Part shown: positions 49,505-62,475 of the stretch, piece by piece | How the letters are laid out: every line of letters starts with the position of its first letter | Numbering within the stretch: position 1 is the first letter of the stretch | From: Hydractinia symbiolongicarpus | Lineage: Eukaryota; Cnidaria; Hydrozoa; Anthoathecata; Hydractiniidae | NCBI RefSeq assembly: GCF_029227915.1 | Contig: NC_079885.1 | Coordinates: 62,001 to 126,000 of the forward strand | Direction of reading: 5' to 3' | Length of the DNA: 64,000 nt | The notes under the pieces: model-generated | Database searches by the model: none | The model's input: the letters and a program-made list of their open reading frames with translations, nothing else | What the model was told of the DNA's origin: nothing | Position numbers and translations under genes: made by a program

Positions 49505-51538
49505 AAAAGCAGTTTAATCGCGGGCAAACGAAAACCTGCGATTTCCCGTAAATCCCGGACTCGGCCCGTATAGTCAAAAGTATACAAAGAAAGTACCCAG
49601 GGAGTAAACTCATTTCCAGAACGATTTTTTAAATTATTTTTTCACCACTAAAACGCATAAGACTTGTAGTTTTTAAAAATGTTTTCATTTTTGATGAGTG
49701 GCTGAATAAAAGAAGTTTAATCGCCGGCAAACGAAAACCCGCGATTTCCCGTAAATCCCGGGCTTGGCCGTATAGTCAAAAGTTTACAAAGAAAGTACCC
49801 AGGGAGTAAACTCATTTCCCGAACGATTTTTTAAATTACTTTTTCACCACTAAAACGCATGAGACTTGTAGTTTTTAAAAATGTTTTCATTTTTGATGAG
49901 ACACTGAATGAAAGAAGTTTAATCGCCGGCAAACGAAAACCTGCGATTTCCCGTAAATCCTGGACTCGGCCCGTATAGTCAAAAGTATACAAAGAAAGTA
50001 CCCAGGGAGTAAACTCATTTCCCAAACGATTTTTTAATTTATTATTTCACCACTAAAGCCCATGAGACTTGTAGTTTTTAAAAATGTTTTCATTTTTGAT
50101 GAGACGCTGAATAAAAGAAATTTAATCGCCGGCAAACGAAAACCTGCGATTTCCCGTAAATCCCGGACTCGGCCCGTATAGTCAAAAGTATACAAAGAAA
50201 GTACCCAGGGAGTAAACTCATTTCCAGAACGATTTTTTAAATTATTTTTTCACCACTAAAACGCATAAGACTTGTAGTTTTTAAAAATGTTTTCATTTTT
50301 GATGAGACACTGAATGAAAGAAGTTTAATCGCCGGCAAACGAAAACCTGCGATTTCCCGTAAATCCTGGACTCGGCCCGTATAGTCAAAAGTATACAAAG
50401 AAAGTACCCAGGGAGTAAACTCATTTCCCAAACGATTTTTTAAATTATTATTTCACCACTAAAGCCCATGAGACTTGTAGTTTTTAAAAATGTTTTCATT
50501 TTTGATGAGACGCTGAATAAAAGAAATTTAATCGCCGGCAAACGAAAACCTGCGATTTCCCGTAAATCCCGGACTCGGCCCGTATAGTTAAAAGTATACA
50601 AGGAAAGTACCCAGTGAGTAAACTCATTTCCCGAACGAATTTTTAAATTATTTTTTCACCACTAAAACGTATGAGACTTGTAGTTTTCAAAAATGTTTTC
50701 ATTTTGGATGAGACGCTGAATAAAAGAAGTTTAATCGCCGGCAAACGGAAACCTGCGATTTCCCGTAAATCCCCGACTCGGCCCGTATAGTCAAAAGTAT
50801 ACAAAGAAAGTACCCAGGGTGTAAACTCATTTCCCGAACGATTTTTTAAATTATTTTTTCACCACTAAAACGCATGAGACTTGTAGTTTTCAAAAATGTT
50901 TTCATTTTTGATGAGACGCTGAATAAAAGAAGTTTAATCGCCGGCAAACGGAAACCTGCGATTTCCCGTAAATCCCCGACTCGGCCCGTATAGTCAAAAG
51001 TATACAAAGAAAGTACCCAGGGTGTAAACTCATTTCCCGAACGATTTTTTAAATTATTTTTTCACCACTAAAACGCATGAGACTTGTAGTTTTCAAAAAT
51101 GTTTTCATTTTTGATGAGACGCTGAATAAAAGAAATTTAATCGCCGGCAAACGAAAACCCGCGATTTCCCGTAAATCCCGGACTCGGCCCGTATAGTTAA
51201 AAGTATACAAGGAAAGTACCCAGTGAGTAAACTCATTTCCCGAACGAATTTTTAAATTATTTTTTCACCACTAAAACGTATGAGACTTGTAGTTTTCAAA
51301 AATGTTTTCATTTTGGATGAGACGCTGAATAAAAGAAGTTTAATCGCCGGCAAACGAAAACCTGTGATTTCCCGTAAATCCCGTACTCGGTCCGTATAGT
51401 CAAAAGTATACAAAGAAAGTATCCAGGGTGTAAACTCATTTCCCGAACGATTTTTTAAATTATTATTTCACCACTAAAACGCATGAGACTTGTAGTTTTC
51501 AAAAATGTTTTCATTTTTGATGAGACGCTGAATAAAAG
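49505..51538 (+). repeat. Segment A-B'-C-A-C-D-E-E-D-F sharing private variants with 5.4-9.0 kb
   Basis: It carries GACACTGAATGAAAG (49905, 50310 region), AGAAATTTAATCGCC, ATTTTGGATGAG and ATCCCCGACTCGG, the same uncommon variants found in the 13-mer. The E monomer is duplicated at about 50727-51132. Private features include GATGAGTGGCTG near 49697, AATCGCGGGC near 49518 and TTTTTTAATTTATTATTTC near 50035. Confidence 0.78.
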
Positions 51539-54172
51539 AAGTTTAATCGCCGGCAAACGAAAACCCGCCATTTCCTGTAAACCCCAGACTCGGCCCGCAT
51601 AGTCAAAAGTATACAAAGAATGTCCCCAGGGAGTAAACTCATTTCCCGAACGATTTTTTAAATTATTTTTTCAGCACTAAAACGCATGAGACTTGTAGTT
51701 TTCAAGAATGTTTTCATTTTTGATGAGACACTGAATAAAAGCAGTTTAATCGCCGGCAAACGAAAACCTGCGATTTCCCGTAAATCCCGGACTCGGCCCG
51801 TATAGTCAATAGTACACAAAGAACGTACCCAGGGAGTAAACTCATTTCCAGAACGATTTTTTAAATTATTTTTTCACGACTAAAACGCATAAGACTTGTA
51901 GTTTTTAAAAATGTTTTCATTTTTGATGAGACGCTGAATAAAAGAAGTTTAATCGCCGGCAAACGAAAACCCGCGATTTCCCGTAAATCCCGGGCTTGGC
52001 CGTATAGTCAAAAGTATACAAAGAAAGTACCCAGGGAGTAAACTCATTTCCCGAACGATTTTTTAAATTACTTTTTCACCACTAAAACGCATGAGACTTG
52101 TAGTTTTTAAAAAAGTTTTCATTTTTGATGAGACGCTGAATGAAAGAAGTTTAATCGCCGGCAAACGAAAACCTGCGATTTCCCGTAAATCCTGGACTCG
52201 GGCCGTATAGTCAAAAGTATACAAAGAAAGTACCCAGGGAGTAAACTCATTTCCCAAACGATTTTTTAAATTATTATTTCACCACTAAAGCCCATGAGAC
52301 TTGTAGTTTTTAAAAATGTTTTCATTTTTGATGAGACGCTGAATAAAAGAAGTTTAATCGCCGGCAAACGAAAACCCGCGATTTCCCGTAAATCCCGCAC
52401 TCGGCCCGTATAGTTAAAAGTATACAAGGAAAGTACCCAGTGAGTAAACTCTTTTCCCGAACGAATTTTTAAATTATTTTTTCACCACTAAAACGTATGA
52501 GACTTGTAGTTTTCAAAAATGTTTTCATTTTTGATAAGACGCTGAATAAAAGAAGTTTAATCGCCGGCAAACGAAAACCCGCCATTTCCTGTAAACCCCA
52601 GACTCGGCCGCATAGTCAAAAGTATACAAAGAAAGTCCCCAGGGAGTAAACTCATTTCCCGAACGATTTTTTAAATTATTTTTTCAGCACTAAAACGCAT
52701 GAGACTTGTAGTTTTCAAGAATGTTTTCATTTTTGATGAGACACTGAATAAAAGCAGTTTAATCGCCGGCAAACGAAAACCTGCGATTTCCCGTAAATCC
52801 CGGACTCGGCCCGTATAGTCAATAGTATACAAAGAAAATACCCAGGGAGTAAACTCATTTCCAGAACGATTTTTTAAATTATTTTTTCACCACTAAAACG
52901 CATAAGACTTGTAGTTTTTAAAAATGTTTTCATTTTTGATGAGACGCTGAATAAAAGAAGTTTAATCGCCGGCAAACGAAAACCCGCGATTTCCCGTAAA
53001 TCCCGGGCTTGGCCGTATAGTCAAAAGTATACAAAGAAAGTACCCAGGGAGTAAACTCATTTCCCGAACGATTTTTTAAATTACTTTTTCACCACTAAAA
53101 CGCATGAGACTTGTAGTTTTTAAAAATGTTTTCATTTTTGATGAGACGCTGAATGAAAGAAGTTTAATCGCCGGCAAACGAAAACCTGCGATTTCCCGTA
53201 AATCCTGGACTCGGGCCGTATAGTCAAAAGTATACAAAGAAAGTACCAAGGGAGTAAACTCATTTCCCAAACGATTTTTTAAATTATTATTTCACCACTA
53301 AAGGCCATGAGACTTGTAGTTTTTAAAAATGTTTTCATTTTTGATGAGACGCTGAATAAAAGAAGTTTAATCGCCGGCAAACGAAAACCCGCGATTTCCC
53401 GTAAATCCCGGACTCGGCCCGTATAGTTAAAAGTATACAAGGAAAGTACACAGTGAGTAAACTCTTTTCCCGAACGAATTTTTAAATTATTTTTTCACCA
53501 CTAAAACGTATGAGACTTGTAGTTTTCAAAAATGTTTTCATTTTTGATAAGACGCTGAATAAAAGAAGTTTAATCGCCGGCAAACGAAAACCCGCCATTT
53601 CCTGTAAACCCCAGACTCGGCCGCATAGTCAAAAGTATACAAAGAAAGTCCCCAGGGAGTAAACTCATTCCCCGAACGATTTTTTAAATTATTTTTTCAG
53701 CACTGAAACGCATGAGACTTGTAGTTTTCAAGAATGTTTTCATTTTTGATGAGACACTGAATAAAAGCAGTTTAATCGCCGGCAAACGAAAACCTGCGAT
53801 TTCCCGTAAATCCCGGACTCGGCCCGTATAGTCAATAGTATACAAAGAAAGTACCCAGGGAGTAAACTCATTTCCAGAACGATTTTTTAAATTATTTTTT
53901 CACCACTAAAACGCATAAGACTTGTAGTTTTTAAAAATGTTTTCATTTTTGATGAGACGCTGAATAAAAGAAGTTTAATCGCCGGCAAACGAAAACCCGC
54001 GATTTCCCGTAAATCCCGGGCTTGGCCGTATAGTCAAAAGTATACAAAGAAAGTACCCAGGGAGTAAACTCATTTCCCGAACGATTTTTTAAATTACTTT
54101 TTCACCACTAAAACGCATGAGACTTGTAGTTTTTAAAAATGTTTTCATTTTTGATGAGACGCTGAATAAAAG

Positions 54173-54374
54173 AAGTTTAATCGCCGGCAAACGAAAACCC
54201 GCGATTTCCCGTAAATCCCGGGCTTGGCCGTATAGTCAAAAGTATACAAAGAAAGTACCCAGGGAGTAAACTCATTTCCCGAACGATTTTTTAAATTACT
54301 TTTTCACCACTAAAACGCATGAGACTTGTAGTTTTTAAAAATGTTTTCATTTTTGATGAGACGCTGAATGAAAG
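54173..54374 (+). repeat. Duplicated B' monomer inside the pentamer block
   Basis: Two consecutive B' units (GGGCTTGGCCG) occur before the C at 54375, which lengthens that unit from 1013 to 1215 bp (one extra 202-bp monomer). A similar double B' precedes the C at 57411. Confidence 0.82.
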
Positions 54375-55590
54375 AAGTTTAATCGCCGGCAAACGAAAAC
54401 CTGCGATTTCCCGTAAATCCTGGACTCGGGCCGTATAGTCAAAAGTATACAAAGAAAGTACCAAGGGAGTAAACTCATTTCCCAAACGATTTTTTAAATT
54501 ATTATTTCACCACTAAAGGCCATGAGACTTGTAGTTTTTAAAAATGTTTTCATTTTTGATGAGACGCTGAATAAAAGAAGTTTAATCGCCGGCAAACGAA
54601 AACCCGCGATTTCCCGTAAATCCCGGACTCGGCCCGTATAGTTAAAAGTATACAAGGAAAGTACCCAGTGAGTAAACTCTTTTCCCGAACGAATTTTTAA
54701 ATTATTTTTTCACCACTAAAACGTATGAGACTTGTAGTTTTCAAAAATGTTTTCATTTTTGATAAGACGCTGAATAAAAGAAGTTTAATCGCCGGCAAAC
54801 GAAAACCCGCCATTTCCTGTAAACCCCAGACTCGGCCGCATAGTCAAAAGTATACAAAGAAAGTCCCCAGGGAGTAAACTCATTCCCCGAACGATTTTTT
54901 AAATTATTTTTTCAGCACTGAAACGCATGAGACTTGTAGTTTTCAAGAATGTTTTCATTTTTGATGAGACACTGAATAAAAGCAGTTTAATCGCCGGCAA
55001 ACGAAAACCTGCGATTTCCCGTAAATCCCGGACTCGGCCCGTATAGTCAATAGTATACAAAGAAAGTACCCAGGGAGTAAACTCATTTCCAGAACGATTT
55101 TTTAAATTATTTTTTCACCACTAAAACGCATAAGACTTGTAGTTTTTAAAAATGTTTTCATTTTTGATGAGACGCTGAATAAAAGAAGTTTAATCGCCGG
55201 CAAACGAAAACCCGCGATTTCCCGTTAATCCCGGGCTTGGCCGTATAGTCAAAAGTATACAAAGAAAGTACCCAGGGAGTAAACTCATTTCCCGAACGAT
55301 TTTTTAAATTACTTTTTCACCACTAAAACGCATGAGACTTGTAGTTTTTAAAAATGTTTTCATTTTTGATGAGACGCTGAATGAAAGAAGTTTAATCGCC
55401 GGCAAACGAAAACCTGCGATTTCCCGTAAATCCTGGACTCGGGCCGTATAGTCAAAAGTATACAAAGAAAGTACCAAGGGAGTAAACTCATTTCCCAAAC
55501 GATTTTTTAAATTATTATTTCACCACTAAAGGCCATGAGACTTGTAGTTTTTAAAAATGTTTTCATTTTTGATGAGACGCTGAATAAAAG

Positions 55591-56400
55591 AAGTTAATCG
55601 CCGGCAAACGAAAACCCGCGATTTCCCGTAAATCCCGGACTCGGCCCGTATAGTTAAAAGTATACAAGGAAAGTACCCAGTGAGTAAACTCATTTCCCGA
55701 ACGAATTTTTAAATTATATTTTCACCACTAAAACGTATGAGACTTGTAGTTTTCAAAAATGTTTTAATTTTTGATGAGACGCTGAATAAAAGAAGTTTAA
55801 TCGCCGGCAAACGGAAACCTGCGATTTCCCGCAAATCCCGGACTCGGCCCGTATAGTCAAAAGTATACAAAGAAAGTACCCAGGGTGTAAACTCATTTCC
55901 CGAACGATTTTTTAAATTATTTTTTCAGCACTAAAACGCATGAGACTTGTAGTTTTCAAGAATGTTTTCATTTTTGATGAGACACTGAATAAAAGCAGTT
56001 TAATCGCCGGCAAACGAAAACCTGCGATTTCCCGTAAATCCCGGACTCGGCCCGTATAGTCAATAGTACACAAAGAACGTACCCAGGGAGTAAACTCATT
56101 TCCAGAACGATTTTTTAAATTATTTTTTCACCACTAAAACGCATAAGACTTGTAGTTTTTAAAAATGTTTTCATTTTTGATGAGACGCTGAATAAAAGAA
56201 GTTTAATCGCCGGCAAACGAAAACCCGCGATTTCCCGTAAATCCCGGGCTTGGCCGTATAGTCAAAAGTATACAAAGAAAGTACCCAGGGAGTAAACTCA
56301 TTTCCCGAACGATTTTTTAAATTACTTTTTCACCACTAAAACGCATGAGACTTGTAGTTTTTAAAAAAGTTTTCATTTTTGATGAGACGCTGAATAAAAG
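55591..56400 (+). repeat. Variant run D-E/G-A-B' (with 202-bp D)
   Basis: D has lost one T at its start (AAGTTAATCGCC) and has TTATATTTTCACC and TGTTTTAATTTTTG. The next unit is an E/G hybrid with CGGAAACC, CCCGCAAATCCC and AGGGTG on the left and TTTTCAGCAC with TTCAAGAATG on the right. A follows with TCAATAGTACACAAAG and GAACGTACC. The same four-unit run recurs from about 58627 to 59436, about 3036 bp downstream. Confidence 0.83.
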
Positions 56401-57208
56401 CAGTTTAACCGCCGGCAAACGAAAACCTGCGATTTCCCTGAATCCCGGACTCGGGCCGTATAGTCAAAAGTATACAAAGAAAGTACCCAGGGAGTAAACT
56501 CATTTCCAGAACGATTTTTTAAATTATTTTTTCACCACTAAAACGCATAAGACTTGTAGTTTTTAAAAATGTTTTCATTTTTGATGAGACGCTGAATAAA
56601 AGAAGTTTAATCGCCGGCAAACGAAAACCCGCGATTTCCCGTAAATCCCGGGCTTGGCCGTATAGTCAAAAGTATACAAAGAAAGTACCCAGGGAGTAAA
56701 CTCATTTCCCGAACGATTTTTTAAATTACTTTTTCACCACTAAAACGCATGAGACTTGTAGTTTTTAAAAAAGTTTTCATTTTTGATGAGACGCTGAATA
56801 AAAGCAGTTTAACCGCCGGCAAACGAAAACCTGCGATTTCCCTGAATCCCGGACTCGGCCCGTATAGTCAAAAGTATACAAAGAAAGTACCCAGGGAGTA
56901 AACTCATTTCCAGAACGATTTTTTAAATTATTTTTTCACCACTAAAACGCATAAGACTTGTAGTTTTTAAAAATGTTTTCATTTTTGATGAGACGCTGAA
57001 TAAAAGAAGTTTAATCGCCGGCAAACGAAAACCCGCGATTTCCCGTAAATCCCGGGCTTGGCCGTATAGTCAAAAGTATACAAAGAAAGTACCCAGGGAG
57101 TAAACTCATTTCCCGAACGATTTTTTAAATTACTTTTTCACCACTAAAACGCATGAGACTTGTAGTTTTTAAAAATGTTTTCATTTTTGATGAGACGCTG
57201 AATAAAAG
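56401..57208 (+). repeat. A-B' dimer, two copies of 404 bp
   Basis: Copies run 56401-56804 and 56805-57208. Both A-type units start CAGTTTAACCGCC and carry a shortened TTTCCCTGAATCCC in place of TTTCCCGTAAATCCC, making them 202 bp. The first has ACTCGGGCCG, the second ACTCGGCCCG. With the double B' that follows, this expansion explains the 2023-bp step between C monomers at 55388 and 57411. Confidence 0.85.
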
Positions 57209-60200
57209 AAGTTTAATCGCCGGCAAACGAAAACCCGCGATTTCCCGTAAATCCCGGGCTTGGCCGTATAGTCAAAAGTATACAAAGAAAGTACCCAGGG
57301 AGTAAACTCATTTCCCGAACGATTTTTTAAATTACTTTTTCACCACTAAAACGCATGAGACTTGTAGTTTTTAAAAATGTTTTCATTTTTGATGAGACGC
57401 TGAATGAAAGAAGTTTAATCGCCGGCAAACGAAAACCTGCGATTTCCCGTAAATCCTGGACTCGGGCCGTATAGTCAAAAGTATACAAAGAAAGTACCAA
57501 GGGAGTAAACTCATTTCCCAAACGATTTTTTAAATTATTATTTCACCACTAAAGGCCATGAGACTTGTAGTTTTTAAAAATGTTTTCATTTTTGATGAGA
57601 CGCTGAATAAAAGAAGTTTAATCGCCGGCAAACGAAAACCCGCGATTTCCCGTAAATCCCGGACTCGGCCCGTATAGTTAAAAGTATACAAGGAAAGTAC
57701 CCAGTGAGTAAACTCTTTTCCCGAACGAATTTTTAAATTATTTTTTCACCACTAAAACGTATGAGACTTGTAGTTTTCAAAAATGTTTTCATTTTTGATA
57801 AGACGCTGAATAAAAGAAGTTTAATCGCCGGCAAACGAAAACCCGCCATTTCCTGTAAACCCCAGACTCGGCCGCATAGTCAAAAGTATACAAAGAAAGT
57901 CCCCAGGGAGTAAACTCATTCCCCGAACGATTTTTTAAATTATTTTTTCAGCACTGAAACGCATGAGACTTGTAGTTTTCAAGAATGTTTTCATTTTTGA
58001 TGAGACACTGAATAAAAGCAGTTTAATCGCCGGCAAACGAAAACCTGCGATTTCCCGTAAATCCCGGACTCGGCCCGTATAGTCAATAGTATACAAAGAA
58101 AGTACCCAGGGAGTAAACTCATTTCCAGAACGATTTTTTAAATTATTTTTTCACCACTAAAACGCATAAGACTTGTAGTTTTTAAAAATGTTTTCATTTT
58201 TGATGAGACGCTGAATAAAAGAAGTTTAATCGCCGGCAAACGAAAACCCGCGATTTCCCGTAAATCCCGGGCTTGGCCGTATAGTCAAAAGTATACAAAG
58301 AAAGTACCCAGGGAGTAAACTCATTTCCCGAACGATTTTTTAAATTACTTTTTCACCACTAAAACGCATGAGACTTGTAGTTTTTAAAAATGTTTTCATT
58401 TTTGATGAGACGCTGAATGAAAGAAGTTTAATCGCCGGCAAACGAAAACCTGCGATTTCCCGTAAATCCTGGACTCGGGCCGTATAGTCAAAAGTATACA
58501 AAGAAAGTACCAAGGGAGTAAACTCATTTCCCAAACGATTTTTTAAATTATTATTTCACCACTAAAGGCCATGAGACTTGTAGTTTTTAAAAATGTTTTC
58601 ATTTTTGATGAGACGCTGAATAAAAGAAGTTAATCGCCGGCAAACGAAAACCCGCGATTTCCCGTAAATCCCGGACTCGGCCCGTATAGTTAAAAGTATA
58701 CAAGGAAAGTACCCAGTGAGTAAACTCATTTCCCGAACGAATTTTTAAATTATATTTTCACCACTAAAACGTATGAGACTTGTAGTTTTCAAAAATGTTT
58801 TAATTTTTGATGAGACGCTGAATAAAAGAAGTTTAATCGCCGGCAAACGGAAACCTGCGATTTCCCGCAAATCCCGGACTCGGCCCGTATAGTCAAAAGT
58901 ATACAAAGAAAGTACCCAGGGTGTAAACTCATTTCCCGAACGATTTTTTAAATTATTTTTTCAGCACTAAAACGCATGAGACTTGTAGTTTTCAAGAATG
59001 TTTTCATTTTTGATGAGACACTGAATAAAAGCAGTTTAATCGCCGGCAAACGAAAACCTGCGATTTCCCGTAAATCCCGGACTCGGCCCGTATAGTCAAT
59101 AGTACACAAAGAACGTACCCAGGGAGTAAACTCATTTCCAGAACGATTTTTTAAATTATTTTTTCACCACTAAAACGCATAAGACTTGTAGTTTTTAAAA
59201 ATGTTTTCATTTTTGATGAGACGCTGAATAAAAGAAGTTTAATCGCCGGCAAACGAAAACCCGCGATTTCCCGTAAATCCCGGGCTTGGCCGTATAGTCA
59301 AAAGTATACAAAGAAAGTACCCAGGGAGTAAACTCATTTCCCGAACGATTTTTTAAATTACTTTTTCACCACTAAAACGCATGAGACTTGTAGTTTTTAA
59401 AAAAGTTTTCATTTTTGATGAGACGCTGAATGAAAGAAGTTTAATCGCCGGCAAACGAAAACCTGCGATTTCCCGTAAATCCTGGACTCGGGCCGTATAG
59501 TCAAAAGTATACAAAGAAAGTACCCAGGAAGTAAACTCATTTCCCAAACGATTTTTTAAATTATTATTTCACCACTAAAGCCCATGAGACTTGTAGTTTT
59601 TAAAAATGTTTTCATTTTTGATGAGACGCTGAATAAAAGAAGTTTAATCGCCGGCAAACGAAAACCCGCGATTTCCCGTAAATCCCGGACTCGGCCCGTA
59701 TAGTTAAAAGTATACAAGGAAAGTACCCAGTGAGTAAACTCTTTTCCCGAACGAATTTTTAAATTATTTTTTCACCACTAAAACGTATGAGACTTGTAGT
59801 TTTCAAAAATGTTTTCATTTTTGATAAGACGCTGAATAAAAGAAGTTTAATCGCCGGCAAACGAAAACCCGCCATTTCCTGTAAACCCCAGACTCGGCCG
59901 CATAGTCAAAAGTATACAAAGAAAGTCCCCAGGGAGTAAACTCATTTCCCGAACGATTTTTTAAATTATTTTTTCAGCACTAAAACGCATGAGACTTGTA
60001 GTTTTCAAGAATGTTTTCATTTTTGATGAGACACTGAATAAAAGCAGTTTAATCGCCGGCAAACGAAAACCTGCGATTTCCCGTAAATCCCGGACTCGGC
60101 CCGTATAGTCAATAGTATACAAAGAAAGTACCCAGGGAGTAAACTCATTTCCAGAACGATTTTTTAAATTATTTTTTCACCACTAAAACGCATAAGACTT

Positions 60201-61665
60201 GTAGTTTTTAAAAATGTTTTCATTTTTGATGAGACGCTGAATAAAAGAAGTTTAATCGCCGGCAAACGAAAACCCGCGATTTCCCGTAAATCCCGGGCTT
60301 GGCCGTATAGTCAAAAGTATACAAAGAAAGTACCCAGGGAGTAAACTCATTTCCCGAACGATTTTTTAAATTACTTTTTCACCACTAAAACGCATGAGAC
60401 TTGTAGTTTTTAAAAATGTTTTCATTTTTGATGAGACGCTGAATGAAAGAAGTTTAATCGCCGGCAAACGAAAACCTGCGATTTCCCGTAAATCCTGGAC
60501 TCGGGCCGTATAGTCAAAAGTATACAAAGAAAGTACCAAGGGAGTAAACTCATTTCCCAAACGATTTTTTAAATTATTATTTCACCACTAAAGGCCATGA
60601 GACTTGTAGTTTTTAAAAATGTTTTCATTTTTGATGAGACGCTGAATAAAAGAAGTTTAATCGCCGGCAAACGAAAACCCGCGATTTCCCGTAAATCCCG
60701 GACTCGGCCCGTATAGTTAAAAGTATACAAGGAAAGTACCCAGTGAGTAAACTCTTTTCCCGAACGAATTTTTAAATTATTTTTTCACCACTAAAACGTA
60801 TGAGACTTGTAGTTTTCAAAAATGTTTTCATTTTTGATAAGACGCTGAATAAAAGAAGTTTAATCGCCGGCAAACGAAAACCCGCCATTTCCTGTAAACC
60901 CCAGACTCGGCCGCATAGTCAAAAGTATACAAAGAAAGTCCCCAGGGAGTAAACTCATTTCCCGAACGATTTTTTAAATTATTTTTTCAGCACTAAAACG
61001 CATGAGACTTGTAGTTTTCAAGAATGTTTTCATTTTTGATGAGACACTGAATAAAAGCAGTTTAATCGCCGGCAAACGAAAACCTGCGATTTCCCGTAAA
61101 TCCCGGACTCGGCCCGTATAGTCAATAGTATACAAAGAAAGTACCCAGGGAGTAAACTCATTTCCAGAACGATTTTTTAAATTATTTTTTCACCACTAAA
61201 ACGCATAAGACTTGTAGTTTTTAAAAATGTTTTCATTTTTGATGAGACGCTGAATAAAAGAAGTTTAATCGGCGGCAAACGAAAACCCGCGATTTCCCGT
61301 AAATCCTGGGCTTGGCCGTATAGTCAAAAGTATACAAAGAAAGTACCCAGGGAGTAAACTCATTTCCCGAACGATTTTTTAAATTACTTTTTCACCACTA
61401 AAACGCATGAGACTTGTAGTTTTTAAAAATGTTTTCATTTTTGATGAGACGCTGAATGAAAGAAGTTTAATCGCCGGCAAACGAAAACCTGCGATTTCCC
61501 GTAAATCCTGGACTCGCGCCGTATAGTCAAAAGTATACAAAGAAAGTACCAAGGGAGTAAACTCATTTCCCAAACGATTTTTTAAATTATTATTTCACCA
61601 CTAAAGGCCATGAGACTTGTAGTTTTTAAAAATGTTTTCATTTTTGATGAGACGCTGAATAAAAG

Positions 61666-61867
61666 AAGTTAATCGCCGGCAAACGAAAACCCGCGATTTC
61701 CCGTAAATCCCGGACTCGGCCCGTATAGTTAAAAGTATACAAGGAAAGTACCCAGTGAGTAAACTCATTTCCCGAACGATTTTTTAAATTATTTTTTCAG
61801 CACTAAAACGCATGAGACTTGTAGTTTTCAAGAATGTTTTCATTTTTGATGAGACACTGAATAAAAG
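61666..61867 (+). repeat. Hybrid D/G monomer creating a tetramer form of the pentamer
   Basis: The left half is class D (202-bp form: AAGTTAATC, GTTAAAAG, ACAAGGAAAG, CAGTGAG). The right half is class G (CGAACGATTTTTT, TTTTCAGCAC, TTCAAGAATG). The switch lies between about 61757 and 61778. The C-to-C spacing over this unit is 810 bp, exactly one 203-bp monomer less than 1013. Confidence 0.87.
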
Positions 61868-62475
61868 CAGTTTAATCGCCGGCAAACGAAAACCTGCGAT
61901 TTCCCGTAAATCCCGGACTCGGCCCGTATAGTCAATAGTATACAAAGAAAGTACCCAGGGAGTAAACTCATTTCCAGAACGATTTTTTAAATTATTTTTT
62001 CACCACTAAAACGCATAAGACTTGTAGTTTTTAAAAATGTTTTCATTTTTGATGAGACGCTGAATAAAAGAAGTTTAATCGCCGGCAAACGAAAACCCGC
62101 GATTTCCCGTAAATCCCGGGCTTGGCCGTATAGTCAAAAGTATACAAAGAAAGTACCCAGGGAGTAAACTCATTTCCCGAACGATTTTTTAAATTACTTT
62201 TTCACCACTAAAACGCATGAGACTTGTAGTTTTTAAAAATGTTTTCATTTTTGATGAGACGCTGAATGAAAGAAGTTTAATCGCCGGCAAACGAAAACCT
62301 GCGATTTCCCGTAAATCCTGGACTCGGGCCGTATAGTCAAAAGTATACAAAGAAAGTACCAAGGGAGTAAACTCATTTCCCAAACGATTTTTTAAATTAT
62401 TATTTCACCACTAAAGGCCATGAGACTTGTAGTTTTTAAAAATGTTTTCATTTTTGATGAGACGCTGAATAAAAG

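Larger units (their letters stand above)
51539..62475 (+). repeat. Pentamer higher-order repeat C-D-G-A-B', 1013-bp period
   Basis: The most regular block. C monomers start at 52147, 53160, 54375, 55388, 57411, 58424, 59437, 60450, 61463 and 62273; most spacings are 1013 bp, which equals three 203-bp units plus two 202-bp units (B' and a shortened G with CTCGGCCGCATAG). Block-wide markers are ACTCGGGCCGTATAG, GTACCAAGGG and AAAGGCCATG in C, CTCTTTTCCCG and TTTGATAAGACG in D, and TCAATAG in A. Irregular steps are 1215, 2023 and 810 bp. Single-base variants distinguish copies, such as CACTGAAACG in three G units. Confidence 0.9.
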
